From Lysobacterales bacterium (GTDB lineage Bacteria > Pseudomonadota > Gammaproteobacteria > Xanthomonadales > Rhodanobacteraceae): DNA of 64,000 nt. The translations under genes were made by a program, and so were the position numbers. Location of the stretch: positions 1 to 64,000 of the forward strand of contig JAATFF010000106.1 of the NCBI GenBank assembly GCA_015655335.1, in the 5' to 3' direction. Of this stretch, positions 27,601 through 36,887 are shown in pieces. Numbering within the stretch: position 1 is the first letter of the stretch; the number at the start of each line of letters is the position of its first letter. The notes beneath the pieces were generated by a model. That model had not been told where the DNA came from and did no database searches. It was given only the letters and a program-made list of their open reading frames with translations.

Positions 27601-29626
27601 GCATCGCGCCGCGCTTCCCTACACGCATTGGCTGGCCTCCGACACGGTGAAGTCGCATAGCCCGGAGATCGTTTCCAGCCATCTAAAGCGCATCGGCATT
27701 TCGCACACGATGGAGTCGGGTGCGCTGCCCGGCTTCAACCGCGTGGTGTATCAGCATGCGCACAAGCCGTTGGTATCGATCATCATTCCGACGCGCGACC
27801 AGTTGCCATTGTTGAACGGCCTGATCGACAGCCTGTTGTCGAAAACGAGCTATCTCCAATACGAACTATTGATCGTCGACAACAACAGTGCAGAACCGGC
27901 GGCCTGCGCCTATCTCGACGGCATTGAGCGCCTCAACAGCGCACAGCTTCGCGTACTGCGTTATCCGCATCCGTTCAACTACTCGGCCATCAACAACTTC
28001 GCTGCCGCCCAGGCGCGTGGCGAATACCTGATCCTGCTCAACAACGATACGGCCGTGCTGCACGAGGATTGGATCGAAGCCTTGCTCAACCACGCGCAAC
28101 GTCCGGAAGTGGGCATCGTGGGTGCCAAGCTGCATTATCCGGATGGCCGCATCCAGCACGGCGGTGTCGTGCTGGGCCTGCGCGGGCCGGCCGATCATCC
28201 GTTCATCGGTCAGCCGATGGAAGCGGACGGCTATATGCATCGACTGCGCGTCGATCAGAACTACACCGCCGTTACCGCGGCGTGCCTGATGATCCGCAAG
28301 TCGGTATACGACGAAGTAGGCGGCCTGGACGAAGAGGATTTCAAGGTTTCCTACAACGACGTGGACCTGTGCCTGAAGGTGCAACAAGCCGGCTATCTCA
28401 CCGTGTGGACACCTTACGCGCGCCTGATGCACGTGGGCAGCGTCAGTCAAATCAAAGTCGATAAAACCGCACAGGATGCCAAGCAGCTGCGTTTCCAGGG
28501 CGAGCAAAATGCGATGTATCGCAAGTGGCTACGCCACATTGCGCGCGATCCGGCGTACAGCGTCAATCTCAGCATCGAAGGCAGCGGCTTCGAACTCAAC
28601 TCCCAACGCGGCAAAGCGTGGCAACCGTTTGCCAATCCGCTGCTGCCGCGCATGTTCTGCGTTGCCGCCGATGCGCACGGTTGCGGTCACTATCGCATCG
28701 TGCAGCCGTTTGCCTCCATGCAACGCAGCGGCATGGTCGAAGGCATGATCGCCGGAGTGCATTTGTCGCCCGTGGCGATGGAACGCTTCCAGCCGACTTC
28801 GCTGGTACTGCAACGCCAGGTCACCGACGCGCAAATCAAGCTACTGGAGAGTTACCGCGATTTCTCCGGCGCCTTCAAAGTGTTCGAGCTCGACGACCTT
28901 ATCCAGCAGATTCCTGTGAAAAGCATGTTCCACGGCGCCATGCCGAAGGACATCATGAAGTCCTTGCGTCGCGCACTCTCTACGGTGGATCGTTTCGTCG
29001 TATCGACCGATACGCTGGCGGAGCAATTCAAAGGCTTCCACTCCGACATTCGCGTAGTGCTCAACCGCCTGCCCGTCAACTGGTGGGGCGATCTGAAGAA
29101 TCAGCGTGGCGTCGGCCGCAAGCCACGCGTTGGCTGGGGCGGTGGCTCCAGCCATCGCGGCGACCTGGAGCTGATTGCCGACGTGGTGCGCGACCTGGCC
29201 GATGAAGTGGAATGGGTGTTTCTTGGCATGTGTCCCGACAAGCTGCGCCCCTACGTCCACGAATTCCATAGCGGCGTACCGATCGAGGAATATCCGCGCA
29301 AACTCGCTTCGCTCAATTTGGATCTGGCACTGGCGCCGCTGGAAGAAAATGTCTTCAACGAGTGCAAAAGCAATCTACGCTTGCTTGAATACGGCGCCTG
29401 CGGCTTTCCGGTGATCTGCACCGATATGGTGTGCTATCAGAATGACTTGCCGGTGACGCGCGTAAAGAATCGATACAAAGAGTGGACGAGCGCGATCCGC
29501 ATGCATCTGGATGACCTGGATGCCAATGCCAGAGCTGGCGACACCCTGCGCGATGCCGTGAGAAAAGACTGGATGCTGACCGACGACAACCTGGTTGCCT
29601 GGCGCGATGCGTGGTTGCCGAACTGA
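24626..29626 (+). CDS. 1,666-aa multi-module glycosyltransferase/methyltransferase, likely flagellin glycosylation
   Basis: At least five modules are visible. Residues 1-300 are a GT92/DUF23-type transferase: FKDEAAYLREWVEFH, then the DID metal site at 90-92 in FIDIDEF. Residues about 340-600 contain a SAM methyltransferase (VLDIGCGGGVMTQAW from 361). Residues about 600-815 are unassigned. From about 822 there is a GT2-like, probably degenerate domain (FDEDTHVNG), and from about 1050 a full GT2 domain (VSIIIPTRDQ, LLNNDTAV near 1138). Residues about 1340-1666 resemble a GT4/GT-B domain (GCGHYRIVQPF ... EYGACGFPVICTD). There is no signal peptide or membrane segment, so it is cytosolic. Divergent placement from fliC and shared flagellar promoters suggest it builds and methylates a glycan on flagellin; the sugar and order of steps are unknown. 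Confidence 0.85.
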   Translation: MRSVLAICAVFKDEAAYLREWVEFHQLMGVEKFYLYNNNSSDRYLDALQMHIDSGAVVIHEWPQRPAQLQAYEHCLKAHGSETDWLAFIDIDEFLFSPNAKLLPDVLADYADHVGVGVNWVMFGSAGHTQKPAGGVLENYLKRGQLDGGVPYPHLRLPNGSYRPENSHIKSIVQPSKVASCPNAHFMLYANDARAVDENGQPIEGPFTAKVSVEKLRINHYWSKSEEECQYKFGRGFADGQGARDWNEFLEHEKILNAVHDDVVLRVIAQLGVLPPKWPLETFVRNDEGVWHSPLRDRPVHKGIHTTATRLFNVMQEATDTSLYSATLVKEIHSRTSALHLSPRRANLLHAFDGDAEGSRVLDIGCGGGVMTQAWVERGCAVDAIEYAPHWARVAAARMREQPQVRVFQASLREVELRAEYDVVSLTWANDYAEAWPRDGTLREAIEIAVAALKPDGILLLSIANRQADPGNRSVPTRPQLESALRTAGLVHIDAQLAFPDALLPEVLVSEQALAVSTDWRVDDLIAQRPFLRDAGNEAARWEMHLEAGTLSSYAPGLLLIARREGTPSPLRADVLAQSFADNRVPALNTVTDYVLENGAVRIAPRRMLADPIWNTSAFEQVLESRSHTPGRSLLVQVRKAIYEQRTDKMISLLRQWGALVYAQADDEDKIPADWLDAVPSHVYLEADGSLAYRGGEWHARQSIEKQIPVYVGLWQIAYESGLESLLGLSSPIERVTWLCKRLLIDASAEWIGHGRNINESFAREIHGGDCWNRTDRHLKIIPEWLIPPPPSDLYKHWQAQQQLSDTAIAQAMRRIEKIGAPPRIQVLLIDNANDLDAVQRTQASLEAQHYPHYQLSVIASDDALMAQINGEISASDADWVQLIYAGDLLHPATLLLLAERVASHPYLRAAYFDEDTHVNGVFESPIFKPDFNLDMLRSYPYVGRAIAFVRQRCTELGGLDERYGDMAVHDLLFRLIEKDGLHTIGHIGEVMHRAALPYTHWLASDTVKSHSPEIVSSHLKRIGISHTMESGALPGFNRVVYQHAHKPLVSIIIPTRDQLPLLNGLIDSLLSKTSYLQYELLIVDNNSAEPAACAYLDGIERLNSAQLRVLRYPHPFNYSAINNFAAAQARGEYLILLNNDTAVLHEDWIEALLNHAQRPEVGIVGAKLHYPDGRIQHGGVVLGLRGPADHPFIGQPMEADGYMHRLRVDQNYTAVTAACLMIRKSVYDEVGGLDEEDFKVSYNDVDLCLKVQQAGYLTVWTPYARLMHVGSVSQIKVDKTAQDAKQLRFQGEQNAMYRKWLRHIARDPAYSVNLSIEGSGFELNSQRGKAWQPFANPLLPRMFCVAADAHGCGHYRIVQPFASMQRSGMVEGMIAGVHLSPVAMERFQPTSLVLQRQVTDAQIKLLESYRDFSGAFKVFELDDLIQQIPVKSMFHGAMPKDIMKSLRRALSTVDRFVVSTDTLAEQFKGFHSDIRVVLNRLPVNWWGDLKNQRGVGRKPRVGWGGGSSHRGDLELIADVVRDLADEVEWVFLGMCPDKLRPYVHEFHSGVPIEEYPRKLASLNLDLALAPLEENVFNECKSNLRLLEYGACGFPVICTDMVCYQNDLPVTRVKNRYKEWTSAIRMHLDDLDANARAGDTLRDAVRKDWMLTDDNLVAWRDAWLPN

Positions 29627-29771
29627 CGTTTCGATGTCGGTATCGCGAAACGCGATTCAAGCGCCTTGGTAAGAGCCTCGACTCGGCAGACATCGCTCGG
29701 ACCATTGCAGTAAACGTCGCAACAAGTCAGTCCAGCGTTACGGATCGGCGAAGACATGACTTGCATCGTGC

Positions 29772-29805
29772 GCGGTGCTAGAGATAAGTGCACCGCGCCA
29801 ATAAA
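29772..29805. repeat. Hairpin between the glycosyltransferase and flgL (convergent)
   Basis: GCGCGGTGC and GCACCGCGC pair around a loop of about 11 nt in the 186-bp gap between two convergent stops. A T-rich block (minus strand ATTTTTATT) precedes rather than follows the stem in the flgL direction, so it is a weak candidate for a shared terminator. Confidence 0.4.
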
Positions 29806-29812
29806 AATCCCA

Positions 29813-31057
29813 TCAGGACTGCAGGTAATCGAACAAGCTCGTTCCCTGCACCTTCGCAAACACCTGTTGCGAAGCCTGCAGCGCCGTCGATTGCAGCGAC
29901 AGATTGCTGATCGCCGTCGCCATGTCCACGTTTTGTACGTCCGACAACGCGCTCTGATACGTCACGCCGAGATCCGAATAGCTGGTGCTCTGCTGCTGCA
30001 ACGTATCCATGCGGCTGCCTACGGCAACCTGCGTGGTGGAAACGCTGTTTATCGCCTGGTTCAGCGATTCCAGCTGGCGGTTCATGGTATTGGCGATCGA
30101 CGTGGCGCTGCCACCGCTTTGCAACGCGGCAATCATGTTGTTGAGCGTGGTGAATACGTCTTGCGTGTTTGAAGCGGTATCCGATTGAACGCTGACCGTA
30201 TCGCCTGCGGCCGGTGTCCCGCTCATGGTGACGGAGATGCCGTCGAAGCTGATGCTGCCGCCGTCCTGATAGGTACCGGTGATAGGGTTGCCGCTGCTGT
30301 CGGTGACGGGATTGCCGGAGGAATCCGTTACGGCGTATGTGCCGTTCGCACCGAACGTGATGGTGTCGTTTATCGGACCCGATGCCGTCGCGGCACTCCA
30401 GGCGTTGGTGTCGGTAACGCTGTTCGCGCCGACCACCAAGGTTCCGGTATTGCTGCTGTTAGCGCTGGCCACGAACGAGCCATTGCCGGCGGCAAGATTC
30501 ATGAAGATCGAACTGCCGGGATCGCCGTTGGCTACTTGCAAGCCCGTACCGATCGCCGTGAAGGACTGCTGATCGTTGCCGGCATACGTCACTGCACCCG
30601 TGTCGCTGTTGGTAACGAACGGTGTAGTGGTGTTGCTGGTGCCGGCGAAAAGCGCCTGTCCGTTCGCGTCGGGTGTGTTGGCCAGCTGGATCAGCTGATC
30701 GCGGTATTGCGTCAGCTCGGTCGCCATATTGCTGAGGTCGGCGGAGGACATCGCACCGTTGATCGCACCCAGCCCAACGTCATTCACGCTATTGAGCAGG
30801 TTGCCGACGGAAGTAAGGGTGCTGGTTTCCGTGGACAGTCGCGTGTTGGCGCTGCTGATGTTGTTGGTGTACTCGGTGTTTTCGGCCAGGATGTGGTTCA
30901 AGCCGACAATCTGCGCCGCACCCACGGGGTTGTCCGATGCCACGTTGATGGCATCGGTCGTGCTGACCTCGTTTTGCGTCTGCGCCAGCTCGGCCTGCTG
31001 ATTGAGCATGGTGCTTAGCGATTGCTGGTACATCCAGCTGGTAGAGATGCGCATCAT
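29813..31057 (-). CDS. flgL: Flagellar hook-filament junction protein FlgL
   Basis: FlgL is the second junction protein between hook and filament. The 414-aa product has the flagellin-like N-terminus (MRISTSWMYQQSLSTMLNQQ) and C-terminus (LQSTALQASQQVFAKVQGTS). An inserted module at about residues 230-292 (TFGANGTYAVTDSSGNPV ... ISVTMSGTPAAGDTVSV) resembles one in FlgK next door. Two adjacent Met codons start the gene. Its upstream region, including the ribosome-binding site, lies at the end of a nested inverted-repeat element. Confidence 0.94.
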   Translation of the reverse strand: MMRISTSWMYQQSLSTMLNQQAELAQTQNEVSTTDAINVASDNPVGAAQIVGLNHILAENTEYTNNISSANTRLSTETSTLTSVGNLLNSVNDVGLGAINGAMSSADLSNMATELTQYRDQLIQLANTPDANGQALFAGTSNTTTPFVTNSDTGAVTYAGNDQQSFTAIGTGLQVANGDPGSSIFMNLAAGNGSFVASANSSNTGTLVVGANSVTDTNAWSAATASGPINDTITFGANGTYAVTDSSGNPVTDSSGNPITGTYQDGGSISFDGISVTMSGTPAAGDTVSVQSDTASNTQDVFTTLNNMIAALQSGGSATSIANTMNRQLESLNQAINSVSTTQVAVGSRMDTLQQQSTSYSDLGVTYQSALSDVQNVDMATAISNLSLQSTALQASQQVFAKVQGTSLFDYLQS

Positions 31058-31059
31058 GA

Positions 31060-31331
31060 TAAGAGCCTGTCTAGGGTCTCGGCGTAGCCCGCGTTGTCAC
31101 GGTGCGGTCGCCAGGTGGTAGTGCGGGGCGCAGCGCCTGACTGGCTGTCAGGCCAAGCCGCGCGCTGCCGCATGGCGGCCGCACCGTGACAACCCGAAGG
31201 GCCGGGTCTGTTTGCCCGTCGGGCTGCGTCCTCTCTCAGTTGTGTATCGACATACACGCCTTCGTTCCTCCTTGCCCGACTGGCGAACAGATCCCGGCGC
31301 GGGCCACGCCGAGACCCTAGACAGGCTCTTA
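31060..31331. mobile_element. 272-bp nested inverted-repeat (MITE-like) element filling the flgK-flgL gap
   Basis: The ends are perfect 26-bp inverted repeats (31060-31085 and 31306-31331) beginning TAAGAGCCTGTCTAGGG. Inside is a 21-bp pair with one mismatch (31093-31113 and 31173-31193). One arm also carries its own 17-bp imperfect pair (31208-31224 and 31274-31290) around a 6-bp hairpin (GTGTAT / ATACAC, 31242-31257). The whole could fold as a branched structure. TA at both ends fits a TA target duplication. No transposase is encoded. It begins at the flgK stop codon and ends 2 nt before the flgL start. Confidence 0.8.
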
Positions 31332-33224
31332 ACCGTCCTGTATTGCGGTGATCAGGCTGGTGAAGATCTGCTGGGCAGTCGAGATCACCTGCGCCGATGC
31401 CTGGTAAGCCTGCTGGAACTGCACCAGGTTCGCGGCTTCCTGATTCAAGTTCACGCCGGCGAGACTTTGCTGACTGCTTTCGGCCTGACCGAAAAGATTG
31501 GTCTGCGTGGTGAGTTCCGCATTCGCCTGGCTACCGGCAGAACCGATCTGCGCGGTGAGGTTGGCGTAGCTCGCCACCACCGACGTCTTGCTGCCGTCGA
31601 GCACGCCGGCATCGGCCAGCGACGCCAACGCCGTGGCATTGCTGCCGTCGTTGAGTCCGTTGGTGTTGGCCGCGACGGTGAAGCTATCGCCGCTGGCCGG
31701 CGTGCCACTGAGGCTCAGGCTCCAGCCATCGGCGGTGATCGGCTGACCGGCGGTGTAGGTGCCGTTGGTCGTGTTGCCTGCGCCGTCGGTAACGGTGTAC
31801 GTACCCCCGGCACCGAAGGTCACCGTCGCGCCGGAAAGCAGATTCGCGTTGCTGGCATTGGTAACGCTGACCGCACCTGCCACCCCGCTACCGGTATTGG
31901 TCGTTGCCGCGCTGGAAGTCAACGCCGCGGCGGCCGCAATGCCGTCGGAACCGGTCATGGTGACGGCGAGTGAACTGGCGGCATTGCGCGTGGGTTCGAT
32001 CTCGTAGCTATCGCCCGTCTGGGCAGTGCCCGACACGCTGAAAGTAAGACCGTCCGCCGAGAGCGTCCCGTCCGAATTGGCCGTGAGCGGTACGTTCTGT
32101 CCGGTGGTGGTCGCCAGGCTCCAGCCATTGGTGCCAGTGCCCGAACCGGTGTAGCTCAGGATGTAGTCCGAACTCGTGAGTTGCGACACATCGCTAACGG
32201 AAGCACTCACCGTTGCGCCACCCGTCGAATTCTTGCTCGACGGAAGCACGGACGGCGAGCCCACGCTGAAAATGGCTTGCCCTTGCTGGCCGTTGAGATC
32301 CAAACCTTGCGCCTGCTGTCCGTTGACGCTGGACGCCAGGGCGATCGCCGATTGACCGAGCGCGTTCTGCGCAGGCTCCAACACCGTGTTGCGGTAGCTG
32401 ATCAACGCGCCCAGCGTGCCGCCGGTCAATTGTGACGTGACATCGTTACCGGAGCTGTCGAACACATCGGTACTGGAGGGATCGTACTGATTGTCCCCCG
32501 AGGACAACGCATAGGATTGGGTACCGCTCACCAGGGTTTCTCCGGCGGAGGTATACACGCTGATCGCACCGTTGCTATCGGTCGCGGCGGAGATACCGGT
32601 GAGTCCCGCCAATTGCTGCACCAAGTTGTCGCGCTGATCAAGCAGGCTGTTCGGATTGCTGCCTACCCCGGCTTGCGCAATCTGCCCGTTGAGGGCGGCA
32701 ATTTGCGAACTGAGACTGTTGATGCTGGTGACGGTGTTGCCGATCTCCTGGTTGACCTCAGTCGATTGCTGGCTGAGCTGCTGGCCGAGCGTGTTGAACA
32801 CGCTGGTCAGCGAAGATGCATCGCCCAGCGCGGCCTGTCGTACCGACGACGAACTCGGCGAGCTCGCCACGCTACTGAAGCTGCTATAGAAATTGTCCAG
32901 CGCGGTTTGCAGGTTGCCGCTGTTGCTCAGCAAGCTGTTGAGCGTGCCGGTGAGATTGGCCGATGTCGTGGCGCTCTGCATGCTGCTGTTGCTGCTCCAC
33001 AGCGCGCTGGTCAGGTACTGGCTGTAGGCGCGCTGCACCGCGACGACATTGACGCCGCCGCCTATCGTGTACTGGCCGTTGCTTTGCGCGATGGTTTCGA
33101 CTTGCAGCACGCTTTCTTCGCTGTAGCCGCTGGTGCCGGCATTGGCGATGTTGTTGCTGACCGTGCTCAGCGCAACCTGGGCTGCATTTAACCCGGATAT
33201 GCCGATGTTGAGCATGCTGGACAT
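31329..33224 (-). CDS. flgK: Flagellar hook-filament junction protein FlgK
   Basis: FlgK is the first hook-filament junction protein. The 631-aa product has the axial-protein N-terminus (LNIGISGLNAAQVALSTVSN, NIANAGTSGYSEES) and C-terminus (NLVQFQQAYQASAQVISTAQ). The large middle region has repeated Ser/Thr/Gly-rich modules; one at about 463-515 (TFGAGGTYTVTDGAGN ... LSLSGTPASGDSFTV) matches an insert in FlgL. The TAA stop lies exactly at the edge of the inverted-repeat element. Confidence 0.95.
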   Translation of the reverse strand: MSSMLNIGISGLNAAQVALSTVSNNIANAGTSGYSEESVLQVETIAQSNGQYTIGGGVNVVAVQRAYSQYLTSALWSSNSSMQSATTSANLTGTLNSLLSNSGNLQTALDNFYSSFSSVASSPSSSSVRQAALGDASSLTSVFNTLGQQLSQQSTEVNQEIGNTVTSINSLSSQIAALNGQIAQAGVGSNPNSLLDQRDNLVQQLAGLTGISAATDSNGAISVYTSAGETLVSGTQSYALSSGDNQYDPSSTDVFDSSGNDVTSQLTGGTLGALISYRNTVLEPAQNALGQSAIALASSVNGQQAQGLDLNGQQGQAIFSVGSPSVLPSSKNSTGGATVSASVSDVSQLTSSDYILSYTGSGTGTNGWSLATTTGQNVPLTANSDGTLSADGLTFSVSGTAQTGDSYEIEPTRNAASSLAVTMTGSDGIAAAAALTSSAATTNTGSGVAGAVSVTNASNANLLSGATVTFGAGGTYTVTDGAGNTTNGTYTAGQPITADGWSLSLSGTPASGDSFTVAANTNGLNDGSNATALASLADAGVLDGSKTSVVASYANLTAQIGSAGSQANAELTTQTNLFGQAESSQQSLAGVNLNQEAANLVQFQQAYQASAQVISTAQQIFTSLITAIQDG

Positions 33225-33277
33225 GAAGCATTCCTTAGAGAGTGAACCGCGGGCGCGCTGACCTCATGGGGCTACGC

Positions 33278-34237
33278 TCAGGGTGTCGGCAGAGAGGTCG
33301 TTTTCTTGAGCGCGCCCAGCGCGTCCCGCATCATGGAGCTGTTGGCGATAGCCGCCACCTTGCCCGCATAGTCCGGATCGGTGGCGTAACCGCCGTCGAT
33401 CAAGGCTTTTGCGTAACCCAATACGTCGTCGCCGCGGCCACGGGCTTGTGCATAGCGCGGATCCTTGCTGATCAGGTCGGCATAGTCGGCCAGCGAATCG
33501 GCGGTGGATTTATAGGAGCGGAACTGCGCCTGCTTGCGCACGGCAATGCCGCCTTCGTATTCGACCGTGGGCACGTTCACGCGCGAGCCGCCCCAACTGC
33601 TGCCGGCCTTGATGCCAAACAGGTTGAAGCTGCTGCTGCCGTCGGCGTGCGCAGGCATGTGCTTGCCCCATTGCGTTTCCAGTGCGGCCTGGGCCAACAC
33701 CGTACGCAAGGACAGGCCTAGCTCCTTGGCTATGATGGAGGCCTGCGGCGCGAGTTCGCGCACGAACGCTTCGGCGTCCGCCGGCAGCCACGCCATCGCG
33801 GCGCGACCGGCCGAACGCGTGGCGTCCGCCACTTCGTACAAACGTTGCCGCCAGCCATCGACGAGCCCGGCGGTGCTTGGATCGGCCGTCGCAGTTTTGC
33901 CTTCGCCGCCTTGTCCGTTGTGGCCGCCTAGCTGCCGCACCAGCATGTCCGCAATGCCTAAGCCCTTGCCATGCTGCGACAGGTTGAGCGAAAGCTGCTG
34001 GTCGTACATGTCCTGCCATTGATCGCCGGCTTGGCTATCGAAAAGCGGATCGCCGAAGTTGGCTTCGCGCATCGATTTCAACAGCATCTCGGTGAACATC
34101 GATTCGAATTGCTTGGCGACCGCCGGCAGTGCGCTGTTGCTGTCGGACTCGGCTTGATGACGCAAAGCGCTGAACCCGGACAGATCCGTCCAGGTATTGA
34201 GGCTTTGCGCTGCAGCGTTGCCGAGGTCAGCGGCCAT
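33278..34237 (-). CDS. flgJ: Rod cap and peptidoglycan hydrolase FlgJ
   Basis: FlgJ caps the growing rod and cuts peptidoglycan to let it through. The 319-aa product is the two-domain form: a rod-cap part at residues 1-100 (VAKQFESMFTEMLLKSMREA) and a glucosaminidase domain at about 155-315 (LAQAALETQWGKH, with Glu187 as likely catalytic acid, then FNLFGIKAG, ISKDPRYAQA). It follows flgI after 1 nt. Confidence 0.95.
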   Translation of the reverse strand: MAADLGNAAAQSLNTWTDLSGFSALRHQAESDSNSALPAVAKQFESMFTEMLLKSMREANFGDPLFDSQAGDQWQDMYDQQLSLNLSQHGKGLGIADMLVRQLGGHNGQGGEGKTATADPSTAGLVDGWRQRLYEVADATRSAGRAAMAWLPADAEAFVRELAPQASIIAKELGLSLRTVLAQAALETQWGKHMPAHADGSSSFNLFGIKAGSSWGGSRVNVPTVEYEGGIAVRKQAQFRSYKSTADSLADYADLISKDPRYAQARGRGDDVLGYAKALIDGGYATDPDYAGKVAAIANSSMMRDALGALKKTTSLPTP

Positions 34238-34238
34238 G

Positions 34239-35372
34239 TCAGATGACTACCAAGTCCGCGTGCAATGCGCCCGCCTGCTTTAGTGCCTCGAGAATCGAAA
34301 TCAGATCGGTCGGCGACGCGCCCACCTGATTCACAGCGCGCACGATCGAGTCAAGGCTTGCCCCCGGACCGAACTTGAACATATGGCCGCCCGTCTGATT
34401 GATCGACACGGAACTGTTCGGCACAACGGTGGTTTGTCCATTGCTGAAAGGCCCGGGCTGACTCACTTGCGGTTGCTCGCTGATGGTCACCTGGATCGAA
34501 CCGTGCGCGACGGCTGCCGCACTCACGCGCACGTCCGAACCGATCACCACCGTGCCGGTGCGCGAATTGACGATTACGCGCGCGGGCGCGTCGCCGGGCT
34601 GCACATCGAGCGATTCGATCGCACCGAGCCAAGCCACTTTTTCGCTGGGATCCACCGGGCCGCGCACGGCCACCGAACCGCCATCCATGGCATGCGCCGT
34701 ACCGGCGCCGTAAAGATGGTTGATGGCGTCGACGATGCGATTGGCGGTCACGAAGTCCTCGGCGTTGAGGTTCAACACCAGATCGTGACTGCTGGAGAAA
34801 GGCGATGGCACGCTACGTTCGACCGATGCGCCGTTGGGAATGCGCCCGCTGGCCGAGATATTGATCTGCACACTGGAGCCGCTTTTACCTGAGGCGCTGA
34901 CACCACCGACAACCACGCTACCCTGCGCCACCGCGTAGACGTTGCCGTCCGCACCGTGCAACGGAGCCATCAGCAGTTCGCCGCCACGGATACTCTTGGC
35001 GTTGCCGATCGATGCCACTGTCACATCGATGGTCTGGCCGGGTTTCGCGAACGGCGGCAAATCCGCCGTGATCGTGACCGCGGCCACATCTTTCAGCTGC
35101 GGCTGGATACCCGTAGACGGGATCGACACGCCGAACTGCTTAAGCATGTTCTCCAGGCTTTGCGTGGTAAACGGCGCCTGCGTCGTTTGATCGCCCGTGC
35201 CGTCGAGACCCACGACCAAGCCGTAGCCAACCAACTGGTTGCTGCGCACGCCAGCGACTTGCACCAGATCGCGGATCTTGTCGGCGTGCGCGGTGGGCGC
35301 AAAGCCCAGCGACGACACTGCCACAGCCACAATGCCCGCAACAAAAATTCGGCTACGCCACAGTGCGTTCAT
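34239..35372 (-). CDS. flgI: Flagellar P-ring protein FlgI
   Basis: FlgI forms the periplasmic P ring around the rod. The track ORF is too long at its 5' end; the real start is [13 protein letters not shown], whose ATG overlaps the flgH TGA by 1 nt, giving 377 aa with a cleavable signal peptide ([16 protein letters not shown]). Family motifs include [20 protein letters not shown] and [10 protein letters not shown]. Length is normal. Confidence 0.96.
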   Translation of the reverse strand: MNALWRSRIFVAGIVAVAVSSLGFAPTAHADKIRDLVQVAGVRSNQLVGYGLVVGLDGTGDQTTQAPFTTQSLENMLKQFGVSIPSTGIQPQLKDVAAVTITADLPPFAKPGQTIDVTVASIGNAKSIRGGELLMAPLHGADGNVYAVAQGSVVVGGVSASGKSGSSVQINISASGRIPNGASVERSVPSPFSSSHDLVLNLNAEDFVTANRIVDAINHLYGAGTAHAMDGGSVAVRGPVDPSEKVAWLGAIESLDVQPGDAPARVIVNSRTGTVVIGSDVRVSAAAVAHGSIQVTISEQPQVSQPGPFSNGQTTVVPNSSVSINQTGGHMFKFGPGASLDSIVRAVNQVGASPTDLISILEALKQAGALHADLVVI

Positions 35373-36067
35373 CAGAATGGCATCCACTTGGAGTTGAAGA
35401 ACTTCGCCAGCCAACCTTGCGTATTGGCGCTGTCCAGCGTGCCGCGGCCGGTATAGGTAATGCGCGCGTCTGCCACACGAGTGGAGTCGACGGAGTTGTC
35501 CTGTTCGATGTCTTGCGCGCGCACGATGCCGGAAATGCGGATCAGCTCCTGGCCCTGGTTGATGGTCAGCCACTTTTCGCCGCGCACCAGCAAGTTGCCG
35601 TTGGACAGGCGCTGCGCCACGGTCACCGTGAGCTGACCGCTCAATTGATTGCTTTGCGTGCTGCTGCCGGCACCGTCGAAGCTGTTGGCGGCGTTGAGTG
35701 CGGAGTTCGCCGCCGCGCCACCGCCCACACTCAACGAGTGCCCGAGAATTTCCGGCGCACCGACGTTGACCTTGTCGGTCTTGCTGGTCGTGGTTTCGGA
35801 TTTCTTGCTGGCCTGCATCGCCTCCACCAGGTTGATGGTGAGGATGTCGCCGATGCGATGCGCACGTGCATCGTTGAACAGCTCCATGTTCTGCATGTCG
35901 TGATAGATCGAGCCGTCGGCTTCGGACTGCGCGGGCGGTTCGACCGGGGCCGTAGCGGCCCACTCGGCGTCTTCCTGCTTTTGCCGCTGCTGCACCATCG
36001 AGCAACCTGCCAGCAAAACCAGCAGTGACGACATGGCAAAACGTGCATAAAGAGAGGAATGAGACAT
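35372..36067 (-). CDS. flgH: Flagellar L-ring lipoprotein FlgH
   Basis: FlgH is the outer-membrane L-ring lipoprotein. The 231-aa precursor has a lipoprotein signal with lipobox LLAGC (Cys22) and family motifs [38 protein letters not shown] and [20 protein letters not shown]. flgG precedes by 11 nt. Confidence 0.96.
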   Translation of the reverse strand: MSHSSLYARFAMSSLLVLLAGCSMVQQRQKQEDAEWAATAPVEPPAQSEADGSIYHDMQNMELFNDARAHRIGDILTINLVEAMQASKKSETTTSKTDKVNVGAPEILGHSLSVGGGAAANSALNAANSFDGAGSSTQSNQLSGQLTVTVAQRLSNGNLLVRGEKWLTINQGQELIRISGIVRAQDIEQDNSVDSTRVADARITYTGRGTLDSANTQGWLAKFFNSKWMPF

Positions 36068-36078
36068 GGCGATACGAC

Positions 36079-36864
36079 TCAGGTTTTGTTGATGACGAAC
36101 TGCAACATGTCGTCCACGGCGCTGATCGACTTGGAGTTCATCTCGTAGGTACGTTGGGCTTCGATCATGTTGACCATCTCGGCCACCACGTTGGTGTTGG
36201 ACGATTCCAGCGAGCCTTGCGCGAGCGTGCCCATGCCGTTGACGCCGGGCTGCCCGGCCTGTGCCGTGCCGCTGGATTCGGTTTCCAGATAAAGGTTCTG
36301 GCCCATCGCTTCCAAACCGGCCGGATTGACGAAGTTGGCGAGCTGGATCACACCGATTTGCGTGGGCGTGGTGGAACCGTTGCTGGTGGCGCTGACGGTG
36401 CCATCGGTGCCGATGGTTACGCTGTTGACGTTGGCAGGTAGCGTGATCGCCGGCACGGTGGGATAACCGTCGGCCGTCACCAGCTGACCGGTGGAATCTT
36501 CGTGCAGCGAGCCGTCGCGGGTGTAAGCCACGGTGCCGTCGGGCAAGCTCACTTGCAGAAAGCCGTTACCCTGGATGGCCACGTCGAGCGAATTGCCGGT
36601 CTGCGTGATCGCACCTTGGGTAAATAATTTTTCGCTACCGACCACTTTCACGCCGGTGCCTAGCAACAGACCCGATGGCGATTCGGTTTGCTCGGTCGTC
36701 TGGCTGCCGGGCTGTCCTTCGTTCTGATACATCAGATCCTGGAACGACGCGCGCGAGGATTTGAATCCCGTGGTGCTGGCGTTGGCCAGGTTGTTGGAGA
36801 TCACGTCCATCTGCGTCTGCTGCGCATCGAGGCCGGTCTTGGCAATCCAGAGAGAGGAAAACAT
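36079..36864 (-). CDS. flgG: Distal rod protein FlgG
   Basis: FlgG makes the distal rod. The 261-aa product has the canonical start ([20 protein letters not shown]), [20 protein letters not shown], the FlgG-specific N-terminal stretch around [13 protein letters not shown] and the C-terminal [20 protein letters not shown]. Its length is the usual 260-262 aa. Confidence 0.97.
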   Translation of the reverse strand: MFSSLWIAKTGLDAQQTQMDVISNNLANASTTGFKSSRASFQDLMYQNEGQPGSQTTEQTESPSGLLLGTGVKVVGSEKLFTQGAITQTGNSLDVAIQGNGFLQVSLPDGTVAYTRDGSLHEDSTGQLVTADGYPTVPAITLPANVNSVTIGTDGTVSATSNGSTTPTQIGVIQLANFVNPAGLEAMGQNLYLETESSGTAQAGQPGVNGMGTLAQGSLESSNTNVVAEMVNMIEAQRTYEMNSKSISAVDDMLQFVINKT

Positions 36865-36887
36865 GGCTTGGCTCCGTATATGACGCG

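Noticed and set aside
31054-31257. 67-aa ORF inside the flgK-flgL element
   Set aside because: It lies across the inverted repeats and has no recognisable domain; the element appears non-coding.
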